This document shows positions 41,128-50,682 of a stretch of 64,000 bases of DNA, piece after piece. The position numbers and the translations under genes were made by a program. Each line of letters begins with the position of its first letter. The first letter of the stretch is position 1. The notes under the pieces were generated by a model. That model was not told the origin of the DNA. It saw only the letters and a list, made by a program, of their open reading frames with translations, and did no database searches. The DNA comes from Streptomyces hygroscopicus (GTDB taxonomy: Bacteria > Actinomycetota > Actinomycetes > Streptomycetales > Streptomycetaceae): positions 1 to 64,000 of the forward strand of contig NZ_LBMW01000040.1 of the NCBI RefSeq assembly GCF_026168105.1, read 5' to 3'.

Positions 41128-42300
41128 CTAGACGCGTCGAGTCAGCTCCGACGGCGCGGGACGCCCCTGACGTACCACGCGGCCCACGCGGCCGCCGCCG
41201 CGCGCCCCTCCGTGCTCGTACGTCCGGAACGCGGCCCAGCAGATCAGGAGCGCGACGGCGAACACGGGCAGCCAGGCCAGCCTCGCGAACACCCAGACCG
41301 CGCTGTCGGGCACGGTGTGCAGCCCGGGCAGGGGCCTGCCGGCAAGCAGCCCGAGCGCCGTGACCGCCATCATCGCCGTCTGGTGCCACAGGAATATGGT
41401 CATCGCGGAGAGGTTGACCAGCGCCACCGCCGCCCAGGCGGCCGGCCGTGCGAGGACCCGCCGCAGCGGGCCGAGCAGCAGCAGTGCCGCGCCGCACTGG
41501 GCGAGACCGAAGGTGACGGAGGCCAGGTTGGGCGGGTCGAGGTTGGATATCTGCTGGCCCGGCACGCCGACCATGGACGCGGGGTAGCCGGCCCAGAGGA
41601 TGAGCCCGGTGGTGACGGCGGCGCCGCCCAGCAGCAGGGTCCAGCCGGTCGCGCGGTTGTGCAGGCCCTCGCGGGCCCAGGCCGCACCCAGGCAGTACGG
41701 GACCAGCCAGCCGGCCGCCACATTGACGTTGCTGAGCCAGTCGGGCCCGTGCAGTCCGAACCGGATGAGGTCGATGTGCAGCACGACTGCGAGCGGCCAC
41801 AGCGGATGCAACTTCGCCACCAGCGGCGTCGCCGCGGTCAGGCCCGCAAAGACCAGCAGGAACCACAGCGGGGACAGTACCCGCTTGCACAGGGTGTACA
41901 AGGTCACCCAGTCGACCCCCGCCGCGAGCATCACGACCACCGCGACGGTCCACACCAGAAGCAGGACGGCGGCCGGCCGGAACAGCCGCGCAATGCGGGT
42001 ACCGAGCCACCGCGGATAGGTCGTGCCTTGGGCGCGGGCGACGGCGTAACTCTTCGCGCCCACCTGCCCGCCCACCAGGAAGAAGACCGCGAGGGTCTGG
42101 AACACCCAGGAGATCGGCGTGAGTTGCGGCATGTACTGGAGCGGGCTGGCGCCGTGCAGGGTGCCGCTGTCGGTGACCAGGGCGGTCACCAGCCAGTGGC
42201 CGAGCACCACGCCGAGGATGGCGAGGCCGCGCAGGGCGTCGACGGCACGGTCGCGGTCGGGAGGGGTCGCGGCGTCGATCCGACGGACGATGTCACGCAT
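41128..42300 (-). CDS. Acyltransferase-3 family membrane protein
   Basis: The 390-residue polytopic protein has about ten helices. The N-terminal RAVDALRGLAILGVVLGHW carries the family's conserved histidine, and AVFFLVGGQVGAKS is the typical second block. Such proteins O-acylate surface carbohydrates or lipids. It overlaps the upstream hydrolase gene by 8 nt and touches the kinase gene downstream, so a four-gene leftward operon (hydrolase, acyltransferase, kinase, regulator) is likely. Confidence 0.82.
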   Translation of the reverse strand: MRDIVRRIDAATPPDRDRAVDALRGLAILGVVLGHWLVTALVTDSGTLHGASPLQYMPQLTPISWVFQTLAVFFLVGGQVGAKSYAVARAQGTTYPRWLGTRIARLFRPAAVLLLVWTVAVVVMLAAGVDWVTLYTLCKRVLSPLWFLLVFAGLTAATPLVAKLHPLWPLAVVLHIDLIRFGLHGPDWLSNVNVAAGWLVPYCLGAAWAREGLHNRATGWTLLLGGAAVTTGLILWAGYPASMVGVPGQQISNLDPPNLASVTFGLAQCGAALLLLGPLRRVLARPAAWAAVALVNLSAMTIFLWHQTAMMAVTALGLLAGRPLPGLHTVPDSAVWVFARLAWLPVFAVALLICWAAFRTYEHGGARGGGRVGRVVRQGRPAPSELTRRV

Positions 42301-43255
42301 GAGAGGCCTCCGGATTCTGGCCGTTCACGATCCGCGCGATGTTCCTGAGCGGCTCGGAGCCTGGCTTCAGGTAGTCGCTGTGGGTACCGACACCCGCCGC
42401 GAAGACCCTGGCGCCGAACTCGCGCGAGACCGGGTCGGTTCCGAATCCGACGGTGACGAAGGGCAGTCGGAGCCTGGTGTGCGGGACGTTCGCGACCCAG
42501 TCGCCGCTGCTCCGGGCCGCCCAGACGGTGGCCCTGGTGTGCAGCGCGGCGACGTTGTCGTAACCGGTGCCGGGGCTGCCGTACAGGACGATGTCCGCGA
42601 TCCTCAACCCGGAGGCGGCATGGGCGCAGACGACGGTGCCGTAGGAGTGGCAGACGAGGGAAGTGCGGGCCGTGGGCCTGAGCTCGCCCAACGCGGCAAG
42701 AAACACGCGGAGTTCGGATGCGGCGACCTCGGCCCGGCCCGAGGTCGCCGCCGGCACGCTCACCGTGACCGGGGTCCGGTATCCGAGCCAGGCCACGACG
42801 GCGGTCCGGTCGCCCAGCTGACCCAGCAGTGCGAGGGCACCCTTCCGTAACCGCCAGTAGTTGTCGACGCTGATGCCCGCGCCGGGGACCAGCACGGCCA
42901 GCCGCTCGGCCCGGGAGAGGTTGCCGAAGACCTCGACGCTGCGGCCCCCGTTCCGGCCGTCGAAGGAGAGGAAGTGACGTGCCGGGCCGGCCATGATGCG
43001 CAGTGCGTCCGCCCGCTTCCTGTCGCCGTGGTCCTCGGCCATCCGTGCGGCAGCCCTCATGTCGGCCCGGGTCGCCGCGTACCGCTCGGTCAGGGCTGCC
43101 GGAGTGGCGGTGCGCAACGGGCCCCTGACGGTCGGCGCGGACGCCGGTACGTCAGCCGGCGTGGCCGCGCCCGATATCGGCACGGCCACCGAAGCGGTGA
43201 CAAAGGCGGCGAGCAGCGCTCGGCGCAGGCGGCTCGTGCGGGGGTGGGGCGCCAT
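42293..43255 (-). CDS. Secreted alpha/beta hydrolase (DUF1023-like)
   Basis: The 320-residue protein has an Arg-rich N-terminus and hydrophobic signal (RRALLAAFVTASVAVPISGAA). The hydrolase core contains AVLVPGAGISVDNYWR, VAWLGYRTP, the nucleophile elbow CHSYGTVV and IVLYGSPGTG, with a terminal ...GVGTHSDYL histidine. It is typical of exported actinobacterial alpha/beta hydrolases of DUF1023. The ATG at 43255 leaves a plausible GGAAGGA site 12 bases upstream. It is probably the first gene of the operon ending in the two-component system. The substrate is unknown. Confidence 0.75.
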   Translation of the reverse strand: MAPHPRTSRLRRALLAAFVTASVAVPISGAATPADVPASAPTVRGPLRTATPAALTERYAATRADMRAAARMAEDHGDRKRADALRIMAGPARHFLSFDGRNGGRSVEVFGNLSRAERLAVLVPGAGISVDNYWRLRKGALALLGQLGDRTAVVAWLGYRTPVTVSVPAATSGRAEVAASELRVFLAALGELRPTARTSLVCHSYGTVVCAHAASGLRIADIVLYGSPGTGYDNVAALHTRATVWAARSSGDWVANVPHTRLRLPFVTVGFGTDPVSREFGARVFAAGVGTHSDYLKPGSEPLRNIARIVNGQNPEASHA

Positions 43256-43521
43256 GGCCAGCGGGAGTCCTTCCGTACCCGAGGTGTGTCGTACTTCCGG
43301 CACCGAAGTTACGGATGGCGCACGGTCATCGGCGTCCAGCCGGGGATCGAACCGTCCGGGTAGCTCTGAAGTACTACGGGTAGGAGGCGGGCCGGTCGGC
43401 ACCGATCCCCTCGTACATCGGCAGGATGACGCGTTCAGGCCCAGTGCGAGCTTTCGTCCGGCTGTATCGGCCGTCTAAGGTCCCGACGGGCCGGGCAACC
43501 GACGGGATGGAGCCTGCCGTT

Positions 43522-44604
43522 ATGCACACCGCATTGGTGATCGGTACGGGACTGATGGGCACCTCGGCGGCGTTGGCTCTGCGAGCGCGCGGCGTGAGCG
43601 TGCACCTTCGGGACGTGGACTCGGGAGCGGTACGGACGGCGGCGGCGCTGGGTGCCGGAACGGCGCAACCACCGGGCGCAGTTGTGGATCTGGCGATCGT
43701 GGCGATACCACCGCCGCTGGTCGGCAGGGTGCTGGCGGACGCACAGGCGGAGGGCGTGGCGCGGCATTACACCGATGTGGCGAGCGTCAAGGCGGAGCCG
43801 CAGCATGACGTGATCGCCCTCGGCTGCGACACCTCCCGTTACATAGGCGGTCATCCGATGGCCGGTGCGTCGCGCAGCGGCCCGCTGACGGCCCGGGCCG
43901 ATCTGTTCGAGGGGCGTACCTGGGCGCTCACCCCCACGGCGGACACCGACACCGAGACACTCAACATGGCCTTGGAGCTGGTGGCCTTGTGCGGCGCGGT
44001 GCCGGTGGTGATGCAGGCCGCCGCGCACGACCGGGCGGTGGCGCTGGTCTCCCATGCGCCCCATGTCGTCGCGAGCCTGGTGGCCATGCGCCTGGAGAAC
44101 GCCGGGGAGCGCGCGGTGAGCCTGGCCGGGCCGGGCCTGAGGGACCTCACCCGAATCGCGGAGGCCGACTCCCGGCTGTGGCTGGACATCCTGAGCGCCA
44201 ACGCGGGAATGGTGGCCGACCTGCTCGAGGAACTGGGCGCCGACCTGGAGCGGATGGTCGCGGGGCTCCGCTCGATCGCCACGACGGACGAGGCCAAGCG
44301 CCGCAGTGGCGCCGAGACCGTCGAGAACATGCTGCGCAAGGGGCAGCGGGGGCGTGCGCGGATCTCCGGCAAACACGGGACCCGGCCCGAGCGGTTCGAG
44401 GCGGTGACCGTCATGATCGGAGATCAGCCGGGCGAGCTGGCGCGGCTGTTCAAGGACGCCGACCGGGCGGGCGTCAATGTCGAGGACATCCGCATCGAGC
44501 ACGCCACCGGCCAGCCCGCCGGCCTGGCCCACATCAGCGTCGCCCCCGGCCGGGCTGCGCCCCTGAGCGAAGCTCTTCAGGCACAGGGCTGGCGGCAGCG
44601 CTGA
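43522..44604 (+). CDS. tyrA: Prephenate dehydrogenase with ACT domain
   Basis: The 360-residue protein has ALVIGTGLMGTSAALAL (NAD loop, residues ~4-20), DVASVKAEPQ and the substrate motif GGHPMAGASRSGP (near residue 115). A helical dimerisation domain and a C-terminal ACT domain (VTVMIGDQPGELARLFKDADRAGVNVEDIRIEH) for tyrosine feedback complete it. It converts prephenate to 4-hydroxyphenylpyruvate in tyrosine biosynthesis. The ATG at 43522 is chosen for alignment with the usual N-terminus; ATG 43507 is an alternative. It is more likely housekeeping than cluster-specific. Confidence 0.85.
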   Translation: MHTALVIGTGLMGTSAALALRARGVSVHLRDVDSGAVRTAAALGAGTAQPPGAVVDLAIVAIPPPLVGRVLADAQAEGVARHYTDVASVKAEPQHDVIALGCDTSRYIGGHPMAGASRSGPLTARADLFEGRTWALTPTADTDTETLNMALELVALCGAVPVVMQAAAHDRAVALVSHAPHVVASLVAMRLENAGERAVSLAGPGLRDLTRIAEADSRLWLDILSANAGMVADLLEELGADLERMVAGLRSIATTDEAKRRSGAETVENMLRKGQRGRARISGKHGTRPERFEAVTVMIGDQPGELARLFKDADRAGVNVEDIRIEHATGQPAGLAHISVAPGRAAPLSEALQAQGWRQR

Positions 44605-44748
44605 CCGGTGTCACACCCGTCGATCCGGCGGAACATCGGTCCGTCGGCAAGGGTCCACTGTTCTGTTAATTTGGGTGATATGAGGTGAATGGGGGGATCA
44701 CTTCGACGGCACACCGATCCCCCGGATCCGTCACCCCCGGAGAACGCC

Positions 44749-45891
44749 GTGCTCGACATCGCCACCGACCTGCACCGCTGGGCGGAGGAAGGTCGGGACT
44801 TCGCCGTGGCGACGGTCGTCGCGGTCGGCGGCAGTGCACCACGGCCGCCGGGCGCGGCCATGGCCGTGGACACCGACGGCAGGGCGATCGGCTCGGTCTC
44901 CGGCGGGTGCGTGGAGGGTGCGGTGTACGAGCTGTGCCGGCAGGCGCTCCAGGACGGCGGCACCGTACGGGAGCGCTTCGGCTACAGCGACGAGGACGCC
45001 TTCGCCGTCGGTCTGACCTGCGGCGGAGTCATCGACGTCCTCGTCACCCCGGTGCACGCCGACCGACCCGACCGCCAGGTCCTCGTAGCCGCTCTGGCGG
45101 CTGCCGCGGACGGATCCACGGCAGCCCTGGCCCGTGTCGCCGACGGGCCGCCCGAGCTGCTCGGCCGGGCGTTGCTCGTACGCCCGGACGGGCCACCCGA
45201 AGGTTCCCTCGGCGGTCGCCCTGAGCTGGACCGCACCGCGGCGGCCGAGACCCGCGCACTGCTGGAGGCGGGCCGCACGGGCAGCATCACCGTCGGCGCG
45301 GACGGCTCGCTGTGCGGGCAGCCGGTCACCCTGCTCGTGGAGTCCAGCGTCCCGCCGCCGCGCATGATCGTGTTCGGCGCGGTCGACTTCGCCGCCGCGC
45401 TGGTGCGGGTCGGGAAGTTCCTCGGCTACCACGTCACCGTGTGCGACGCCCGGCCGGCGTTCGCCACGGTCACCCGCTTCCCGGAGGCCGACGAGGTCGT
45501 CGTCGGCTGGCCGCACCGCTATCTGGAGTCCACGGAGGTCGACGGCCGCACGGTGCTGTGCGTCCTCACCCACGACGCCAAGTTCGACGTCCCGCTCCTC
45601 GCGCGCGCCCTCCGGCTCCCCGTCGCCTACGTCGGCGCCATGGGCTCCCGCCGCACCCATGAGGGCCGTGTCCGAAAACTGCGTCAGGCCGGTGTCACCG
45701 AGCCGGAACTCGGTCGCCTCCACTCCCCCATCGGACTCGACCTCGGCGGGCGCACCCCGGAGGAAACCGCCCTGTCCATCGGCGCCGAGATCGTCGCCAC
45801 CGTTCATGGCGGCAGCGGCGCACGTCTGACCGGCGCCTCCAGCACGATCCACCACGACCCGCCCGGCCCCGGGCCTGTGGCCGCGCACTGA
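44749..45891 (+). CDS. XdhC/CoxI-family molybdoenzyme maturation protein
   Basis: The 380-residue protein has an N-terminal XdhC/CoxI domain (FAVATVVAVGGSAPRPPGAAMAV and GSVSGGCVEGAVYELC) and a C-terminal Rossmann domain (MIVFGAVDFAAALVRVGKFLGY, then GAMGSRRTHEGR). These proteins bind molybdopterin and help insert the sulphurated cofactor into xanthine dehydrogenase or CO-dehydrogenase-type enzymes. The partner dehydrogenase is not in the window. The GTG at 44749 follows a CGGAGA site and matches the usual family start. Confidence 0.82.
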   Translation: MLDIATDLHRWAEEGRDFAVATVVAVGGSAPRPPGAAMAVDTDGRAIGSVSGGCVEGAVYELCRQALQDGGTVRERFGYSDEDAFAVGLTCGGVIDVLVTPVHADRPDRQVLVAALAAAADGSTAALARVADGPPELLGRALLVRPDGPPEGSLGGRPELDRTAAAETRALLEAGRTGSITVGADGSLCGQPVTLLVESSVPPPRMIVFGAVDFAAALVRVGKFLGYHVTVCDARPAFATVTRFPEADEVVVGWPHRYLESTEVDGRTVLCVLTHDAKFDVPLLARALRLPVAYVGAMGSRRTHEGRVRKLRQAGVTEPELGRLHSPIGLDLGGRTPEETALSIGAEIVATVHGGSGARLTGASSTIHHDPPGPGPVAAH

Positions 45892-45924
45892 CTCACGGCA
45901 ACCAGGACGGGGCATGTCAGGCCG

Positions 45925-46677
45925 TCAGAGACGGGCCCTCACCACCTCGATCACCTCGGCGGCACGTTCGGTGAGATAGAAATGCCCCCCGGAAAAGACC
46001 CTGAGGTCGAAGTCGCCCGTGGTGTGCTGCTTCCAGGCCCGCGCCTCGTCGAGGGAGGTACGCGGATCGGCGTCGCCCGTGAGCACGGTGACCGGGCTCG
46101 CGATCGTCGCGCCGGGTTCGGCCCGGTAGTTCTCGATGGCGGTGTAGTCACTGCGGAGGGCGGGCAGCACCATGCGCAGCAGTTCGTCATCGACCAGAAG
46201 CCGGGGCTCGGTACCGTTCAGCCTGCGCATCTCGGCGATGATGCCGTCGTCGTCGCGCAGGTGCACGCTGTCGGGCCGGTGGGTGCAGGGCGCGCGGCGT
46301 CCTGAGGCGAACACACGCACCGGCTCCTGGCCGTCCCGCTCGAAGCGGCGGGCGACCTCGAAGGCCAGGACGGCGCCCATGCTGTGCCCGAAGAACGCCA
46401 ACGGCCGGTCGGCACAGGGGCGCAGGGCCTCGTATGCCTGATCCGCGAGGTCGGCGATGTCCTCGATGCCCTTCTCGGTGTGGCGGTCCTGCCGGCCCGG
46501 ATACTGCACGGCGGCCACCTCGGCCACTCCGTCGAGGGCCGCCGAGAACGGGAAGTAGAAGTTCGCCGAGCCGCCGGCGTGGGGGAAGCACACCAGGCGG
46601 GTGGGTGCTGTCGGTGCGGGGTGGTAGCGGCGCACCCACAGATCGGTCGAAGAGGCCGTTGTCACGATGTGATCCAT
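45925..46677 (-). CDS. Type II (editing) thioesterase
   Basis: The 250-residue alpha/beta hydrolase is of the GrsT/RifR class: RLVCFPHAGGSANFYFPFSAAL, VQYPGRQDR, the nucleophile elbow FFGHSMGAVLAFEVARR and a late FSGGHFYLTERA with the catalytic histidine. It would clear mis-primed carrier proteins in PKS or NRPS systems. No carrier-protein genes are in the window, and it is 7.6 kb beyond the cluster regulator, so its client is elsewhere. Confidence 0.85.
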   Translation of the reverse strand: MDHIVTTASSTDLWVRRYHPAPTAPTRLVCFPHAGGSANFYFPFSAALDGVAEVAAVQYPGRQDRHTEKGIEDIADLADQAYEALRPCADRPLAFFGHSMGAVLAFEVARRFERDGQEPVRVFASGRRAPCTHRPDSVHLRDDDGIIAEMRRLNGTEPRLLVDDELLRMVLPALRSDYTAIENYRAEPGATIASPVTVLTGDADPRTSLDEARAWKQHTTGDFDLRVFSGGHFYLTERAAEVIEVVRARL

Positions 46678-46723
46678 CCCTGATCGGGGGCTTTTCCACG
46701 GTCCCTGATGTCGTGCTCGTTCA

Positions 46724-47155
46724 TCAGGGAGCGAGCCAGCCCCTGGCCCGGACCAGTTCGACGACGCATCCGCGGATCTGCTTGATCTGGGCGGCGGTCA
46801 GCGTGTCGACCGACTCGACCAGCACTTCGGTCAGTTCGGAGCGGAACTGTGCGGCGCCCGGGGCGCTGCCCTCGGCTCCGGCGGACTCGCCGGGCGTGCC
46901 CGCCGCCGCCTGGCCCGGCACGGCCGGGCGGCCGGGGATCCGGTTCGTGGACGGCTGGTAGACGAGACGGATCTGCGAGGCCTTCGGGCCCTTCTCGCCC
47001 ATCTCCCTGAAGAACTCGACTTCGCTTCCCTCTTGATACAGGTACTTCTCGTCGAGCAGATCGTTCGCGTGCATGAAGACGTCCTCGCCCGGTTCCAAGG
47101 GAGCGATGAAGCCGTAACCACGCACCTCGTCAAAACGCAGCACTTTGCCTGTCAT
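46724..47155 (-). CDS. Cold-shock-domain protein with C-terminal extension (paralogue)
   Basis: The 143-residue protein has the cold-shock domain (GKVLRFDEVRGYGFIAPLEPGEDVFMHANDLLDEKYLYQEG). A Gly/Ala/Pro linker and a C-terminal helical segment ending ELVRARGWLAP follow. It has the same architecture as the protein at 38636, including the terminal KHGW/ARGW motif, so the two are paralogues only 8 kb apart. The ATG at 47155 gives the standard domain start. It is a nucleic-acid chaperone by family. Confidence 0.82.
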   Translation of the reverse strand: MTGKVLRFDEVRGYGFIAPLEPGEDVFMHANDLLDEKYLYQEGSEVEFFREMGEKGPKASQIRLVYQPSTNRIPGRPAVPGQAAAGTPGESAGAEGSAPGAAQFRSELTEVLVESVDTLTAAQIKQIRGCVVELVRARGWLAP

Positions 47156-47273
47156 CAACACAGCTGACGCACCTCTCACAACACAGCAACCACAAACCGA
47201 GGCGCTGCCCCACGGCGCGCCTCGACAGCGAACCTACCGAGCTCCACCGAATTCCGCGAGGTCCTGCCGCGTG

Positions 47274-48494
47274 TCACGACTGTGCGGGTGCCGCCTTGCG
47301 GAGGGCCGCGATACAGGTGCCGACGGCCGCCTGGAGCTCCTCCAGGCGCTGGAGCATGTCGTCCTCGTAGAGGTCGTCGAGATCGTCCACGTCCTCGAAC
47401 GTCAGCTCTTCGAAGACCTTCGTCGCCCGCTGCAGGCTGCTGTAGAGCTTCGTACGGCGCTCCCGCAGGCGCAGTTCGGGGTCGGCCTCGACGGCCTGGA
47501 CGACGAGTTCCTTCACCGTGTCGTAGGCCTCCGAGGCCCACTGCCCGGCGTCTTCACCGTCGTCGAGCTCGTCGATGAGGGACAGATGGCGTTCGGCCTC
47601 CTCGCGCAGCCCGACGGGTGCGTCGATCGTCTGCCCGGCCGGGGTCCTGACCTGCCCGTTCTCGACGATCTGCCGCACATAGCCGATACGGTCCGCCGCC
47701 CGGGTCTCGCCGGCCACGGCCTTCTTCAGCTCGTCGGTACGGGCGATGTCACGGGCCAGCTCCGTCTGCAGGACCGGGTCCTCCCTGAGCCGGTCGAGGA
47801 GCGCGGCCCGCGCGGCCCGGGCGGTGGCGGGGTCGGCGAGGATGGCGGCCCGCAGCGCGGTGGGGTTCTCGGCGACCTCCAGTGCCTTGGTGGGCCGGAT
47901 GCCCTCGGCCTCGGCCGCCGCCGCGATGGCGGTGCCGCGCTCCGAGGCGGCGCCGGAACGGGAGGTGTAGTACGAGAGCCACGCGTCGGAGTCCGGCAGT
48001 TCGATCTCCTGGCCCGGGACGAGGATCTCGAAGTGCGGGACGAGTCCGTCGTCGGCGGCCTTGTCCCACGCCTTGTAGTAGCGCATGACCCGCTCCGGTG
48101 AGCACCCCGCCAGCTCGGCGAACCTCTTGGCGGAGATCTTCGGGGTCTCCCCCGCCGACTGCCCGCCGGGCCGTACGCTGCGCGCCACCTTCAGGGCGAA
48201 GGCCCAGCCACCGGTGCGCGCGTACACGCCGAACTCACGGGCGTCACGGGCGACCACCTCGGCCACCTCGAGCGCCGCGGCCATGTCCGGTGCCTCGGTC
48301 ACGTCCCGCGCCCCGGTGACGTCGGGCCCTGCCGTGGACGGTTCCGTCCCGCCGGCCGCTCCGGGCTCGACCCAGAACCCTTCGTTGGCGGAAGCCGTCT
48401 CGATGGCGGACATGCCGTCGGCCGACGTTCCGGCTGCGGGCTTCTCCTCGCCGGGCGAACCGGCCGCATCGGCCGGGACGAACGCTACGGTCAC
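47274..48494 (-). CDS. Uncharacterised 406-residue helical protein
   Basis: I do not recognise a named family. The first ~80 residues are low-complexity and acidic. The central part has a helix-turn-helix-like stretch (ISAKRFAELAGCSPERVMRYYKAWDKAADDGLVP). The rest is Ala/Glu/Leu-rich helix, with YSSLQRATKVFEELTFEDVDDLDDLYEDDMLQRLEELQAAV near the C-terminus, probably coiled coil. It may be a DNA-associated regulator. The GTG at 48494 follows GGAGAG. It is on the same strand as the cold-shock gene but separated by ~118 bp. Confidence 0.65.
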   Translation of the reverse strand: MTVAFVPADAAGSPGEEKPAAGTSADGMSAIETASANEGFWVEPGAAGGTEPSTAGPDVTGARDVTEAPDMAAALEVAEVVARDAREFGVYARTGGWAFALKVARSVRPGGQSAGETPKISAKRFAELAGCSPERVMRYYKAWDKAADDGLVPHFEILVPGQEIELPDSDAWLSYYTSRSGAASERGTAIAAAAEAEGIRPTKALEVAENPTALRAAILADPATARAARAALLDRLREDPVLQTELARDIARTDELKKAVAGETRAADRIGYVRQIVENGQVRTPAGQTIDAPVGLREEAERHLSLIDELDDGEDAGQWASEAYDTVKELVVQAVEADPELRLRERRTKLYSSLQRATKVFEELTFEDVDDLDDLYEDDMLQRLEELQAAVGTCIAALRKAAPAQS

Positions 48495-48592
48495 GGGTAC
48501 TCTCCGGGGCACTCGGGCTGTGGGAACCGAAGCGAGCAGCCTATATGAACCGTTGCTACGGCTTTGCGCCCCTGTCGGGTACGAGCCGGCCC

Positions 48593-50395
48593 TCACTCCC
48601 CCGCCGCGAGGTCCAACCCGGCGATGTACCCGAAGGTCATCGCCGGACCGATCGTCGAGCCCGCGCCCGCGTAACTGTGGCCCATGACCGCGGCGCTGGC
48701 GTTACCGGCCGCGTAAAGACCGGTGATCACCGAGCCGTCGGGGCGCAGCACGCGCGCCCGGGCGTCGGTGCGCATTCCGCCCTTGGTGCCGAGGTCACCC
48801 GGGACGATCCTGAAAGCGTAGTAGGGGGGCAGCCACAGGGGTGCAAGACAGGAGTTCGGTGTGACCGCGGGGTCCGTGTAGTAGTGGTCGTACACGCTGT
48901 CTCCGCGGTGGAAATCGGGGTCCTTGCCGCCGAGGGCAAGGGAGTTGAAGCGGCCGACGGTGGCGCGCAGCGCCGCGGCGGGCACGCCGATCTGCCCGGC
49001 AAGGGCATCCAGGGTCCAGGCCTTGTGTGCGGCGCCGGAGTCGTACCAGGCATCGGGGAGGGGCAGGACGGGCGCGACGTCCCTGAAGAGGTACCGGTTG
49101 CGGTAGTTCTGGTCGACGATCAGCCAGGCGGGGATGTCCGGGTCGGTGGTGTTCCGGTCGTACATGGTGTGCACGACATCGCTGTACGGCGCGGCCTCGT
49201 TGACGAACCGGGCGCCGGAGGCGTTCACCAACAGACCGCCGGGCAGGGTGCGTTCGGCGAGGCAGAAGTAGGGCTGCCCGGGCAGCGGAATCGCCGGGCC
49301 CCACCAGGCGTCGTCCATCAGATCGAGCGCGGCACCGGCCCGCTCGCCCGCCCGGATGCCGTCGCCGGTGTTCTCCTGGGCACCCACCGTCCACTCGGTG
49401 CCTACCGGCTGCCGCTGGTACCGCTCGCGCATGGAGGCGTTGTGCTCGAAGCCGCCGGAGCCGACGACGACCCCGCGCCGTGCCCGGATCAGACCCGGTG
49501 TGCCGTCGCGGGTCACCACCGCCCCCGTGACCGCTCCGCCTTCGATGTACAGGTCGGTGAGCGGGGTGTTCAGCCATACGGGCACATTGGCGGCGAGCAG
49601 CCCCGCGCGCAGGCCCCCGGCCAGCGACTGCCCCATGGTGAGGGGCTTTTGGCCCAGCAGCGCGGCTTTGGTGCCACGGGCAAGGCATGCGGTGGCGACT
49701 GCGGCTCCCCTGGCGCTGACGGCAGCCAGGGTGAGCCACTTGTAGTCGGCGCTGAAGACGACCATGCCGGCCGGGACGGGCATGTACGGCGGGTTGAGGT
49801 GGGCGAGTTCGGCGCCGAGGATGGTGCCGTCGAACTGGTCGGGTTCGATCGAGCGGCCGTTCGGCAGTCCGCCGGGCAGTTCGGGATAGTAGTCGCTGTA
49901 CCCCTCCATCCAGCGGAAGCGCAGCGGGCTGTGCGCCATCACGAACGAGATCATGTCGGGCCCGCGGTCGAGGAAGGCCTGCTGTCGTTCGGCGGAGACG
50001 TCCGGGCCCACGACCGCCGCGAGGTAGGCGGCGGCCTTCGCCGGGGTGTCCGGGACACCCGCGGCGAGGATGACGGAGTTGTTGGGGATCCAGATGCCCG
50101 CGCCGGAGCGAGCCGCCGAGCCGCCGAAGGTGGCCGCCTTCTCCACGACGACGCAGCTCAGCCCCTGGTGCGCGGATGTCAGCGCGGCGGTCATGCCCGC
50201 GGCGCCGGAGCCGGTCACCACGACGTCGTACGTGCCGAGCGGGGGCAGGTCGGCCGCCCGTGCCGCACCGACGGCCCCCGGCAGCCCGGACGCGAGGGCG
50301 AGTCCGGCACCGGCGGCGCCGAGTACCTGTCGGCGCGACGGGACGGCCGTCGCGGGGAGTGCGGTACGTCTCGCGGGGTCCGTGCTTGGGGGCAT
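48593..50395 (-). CDS. FAD-binding dehydrogenase, 3-ketosteroid-dehydrogenase/fumarate-reductase-like, Tat-exported
   Basis: The 600-residue flavoprotein has a Tat signal (SRRQVLGAAGAGLALASG) followed by DVVVTGSGAAGMTAAL (FAD loop). It also has GGSAARSGAGIWIPN, an RGVVVGSGGFEHN segment and the C-terminal YAAGNASAAVMGHSYAGAGSTIGPAMTFGY typical of KstD and flavocytochrome-like dehydrogenases. It could desaturate a steroid or other ketone at the cell surface. The ATG at 50395 is chosen for a normal Tat N-terminus. No steroid genes are nearby, so the substrate is open. Confidence 0.8.
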   Translation of the reverse strand: MPPSTDPARRTALPATAVPSRRQVLGAAGAGLALASGLPGAVGAARAADLPPLGTYDVVVTGSGAAGMTAALTSAHQGLSCVVVEKAATFGGSAARSGAGIWIPNNSVILAAGVPDTPAKAAAYLAAVVGPDVSAERQQAFLDRGPDMISFVMAHSPLRFRWMEGYSDYYPELPGGLPNGRSIEPDQFDGTILGAELAHLNPPYMPVPAGMVVFSADYKWLTLAAVSARGAAVATACLARGTKAALLGQKPLTMGQSLAGGLRAGLLAANVPVWLNTPLTDLYIEGGAVTGAVVTRDGTPGLIRARRGVVVGSGGFEHNASMRERYQRQPVGTEWTVGAQENTGDGIRAGERAGAALDLMDDAWWGPAIPLPGQPYFCLAERTLPGGLLVNASGARFVNEAAPYSDVVHTMYDRNTTDPDIPAWLIVDQNYRNRYLFRDVAPVLPLPDAWYDSGAAHKAWTLDALAGQIGVPAAALRATVGRFNSLALGGKDPDFHRGDSVYDHYYTDPAVTPNSCLAPLWLPPYYAFRIVPGDLGTKGGMRTDARARVLRPDGSVITGLYAAGNASAAVMGHSYAGAGSTIGPAMTFGYIAGLDLAAGE

Positions 50396-50682
50396 GGCAG
50401 ATCGCTCCGGTGACGAGGGGCGGTACGGCGGTGAGGCGGTGCGGTGCTCCGCGAGTGTTCCCGGCGCTGTGCGGTGCTCCCGGAGACAGCCCACTCCTGA
50501 TGCAGCGTCAGGGAATGTCGCGCGGGGGTCTTGTGAAGTCAAGGGGTGTGGTCATGGCTGCCAGGTGACTCCGCGGGGAGGACGTCCGGCGTGGAATACG
50601 CCGCGTCGGCCGCCCGTTGGGCACAGCTGTGATCAAGTGATCCACGGGCAGGCACGGCATGGAAAGCGAAAGGATCCCACGG

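Noticed and set aside
43522..44604. Prephenate dehydrogenase as a precursor-supply gene of the cluster
   Set aside because: It lies more than 5 kb past the cluster regulator and terminator, among ordinary genes, and nothing in the cluster clearly needs tyrosine.
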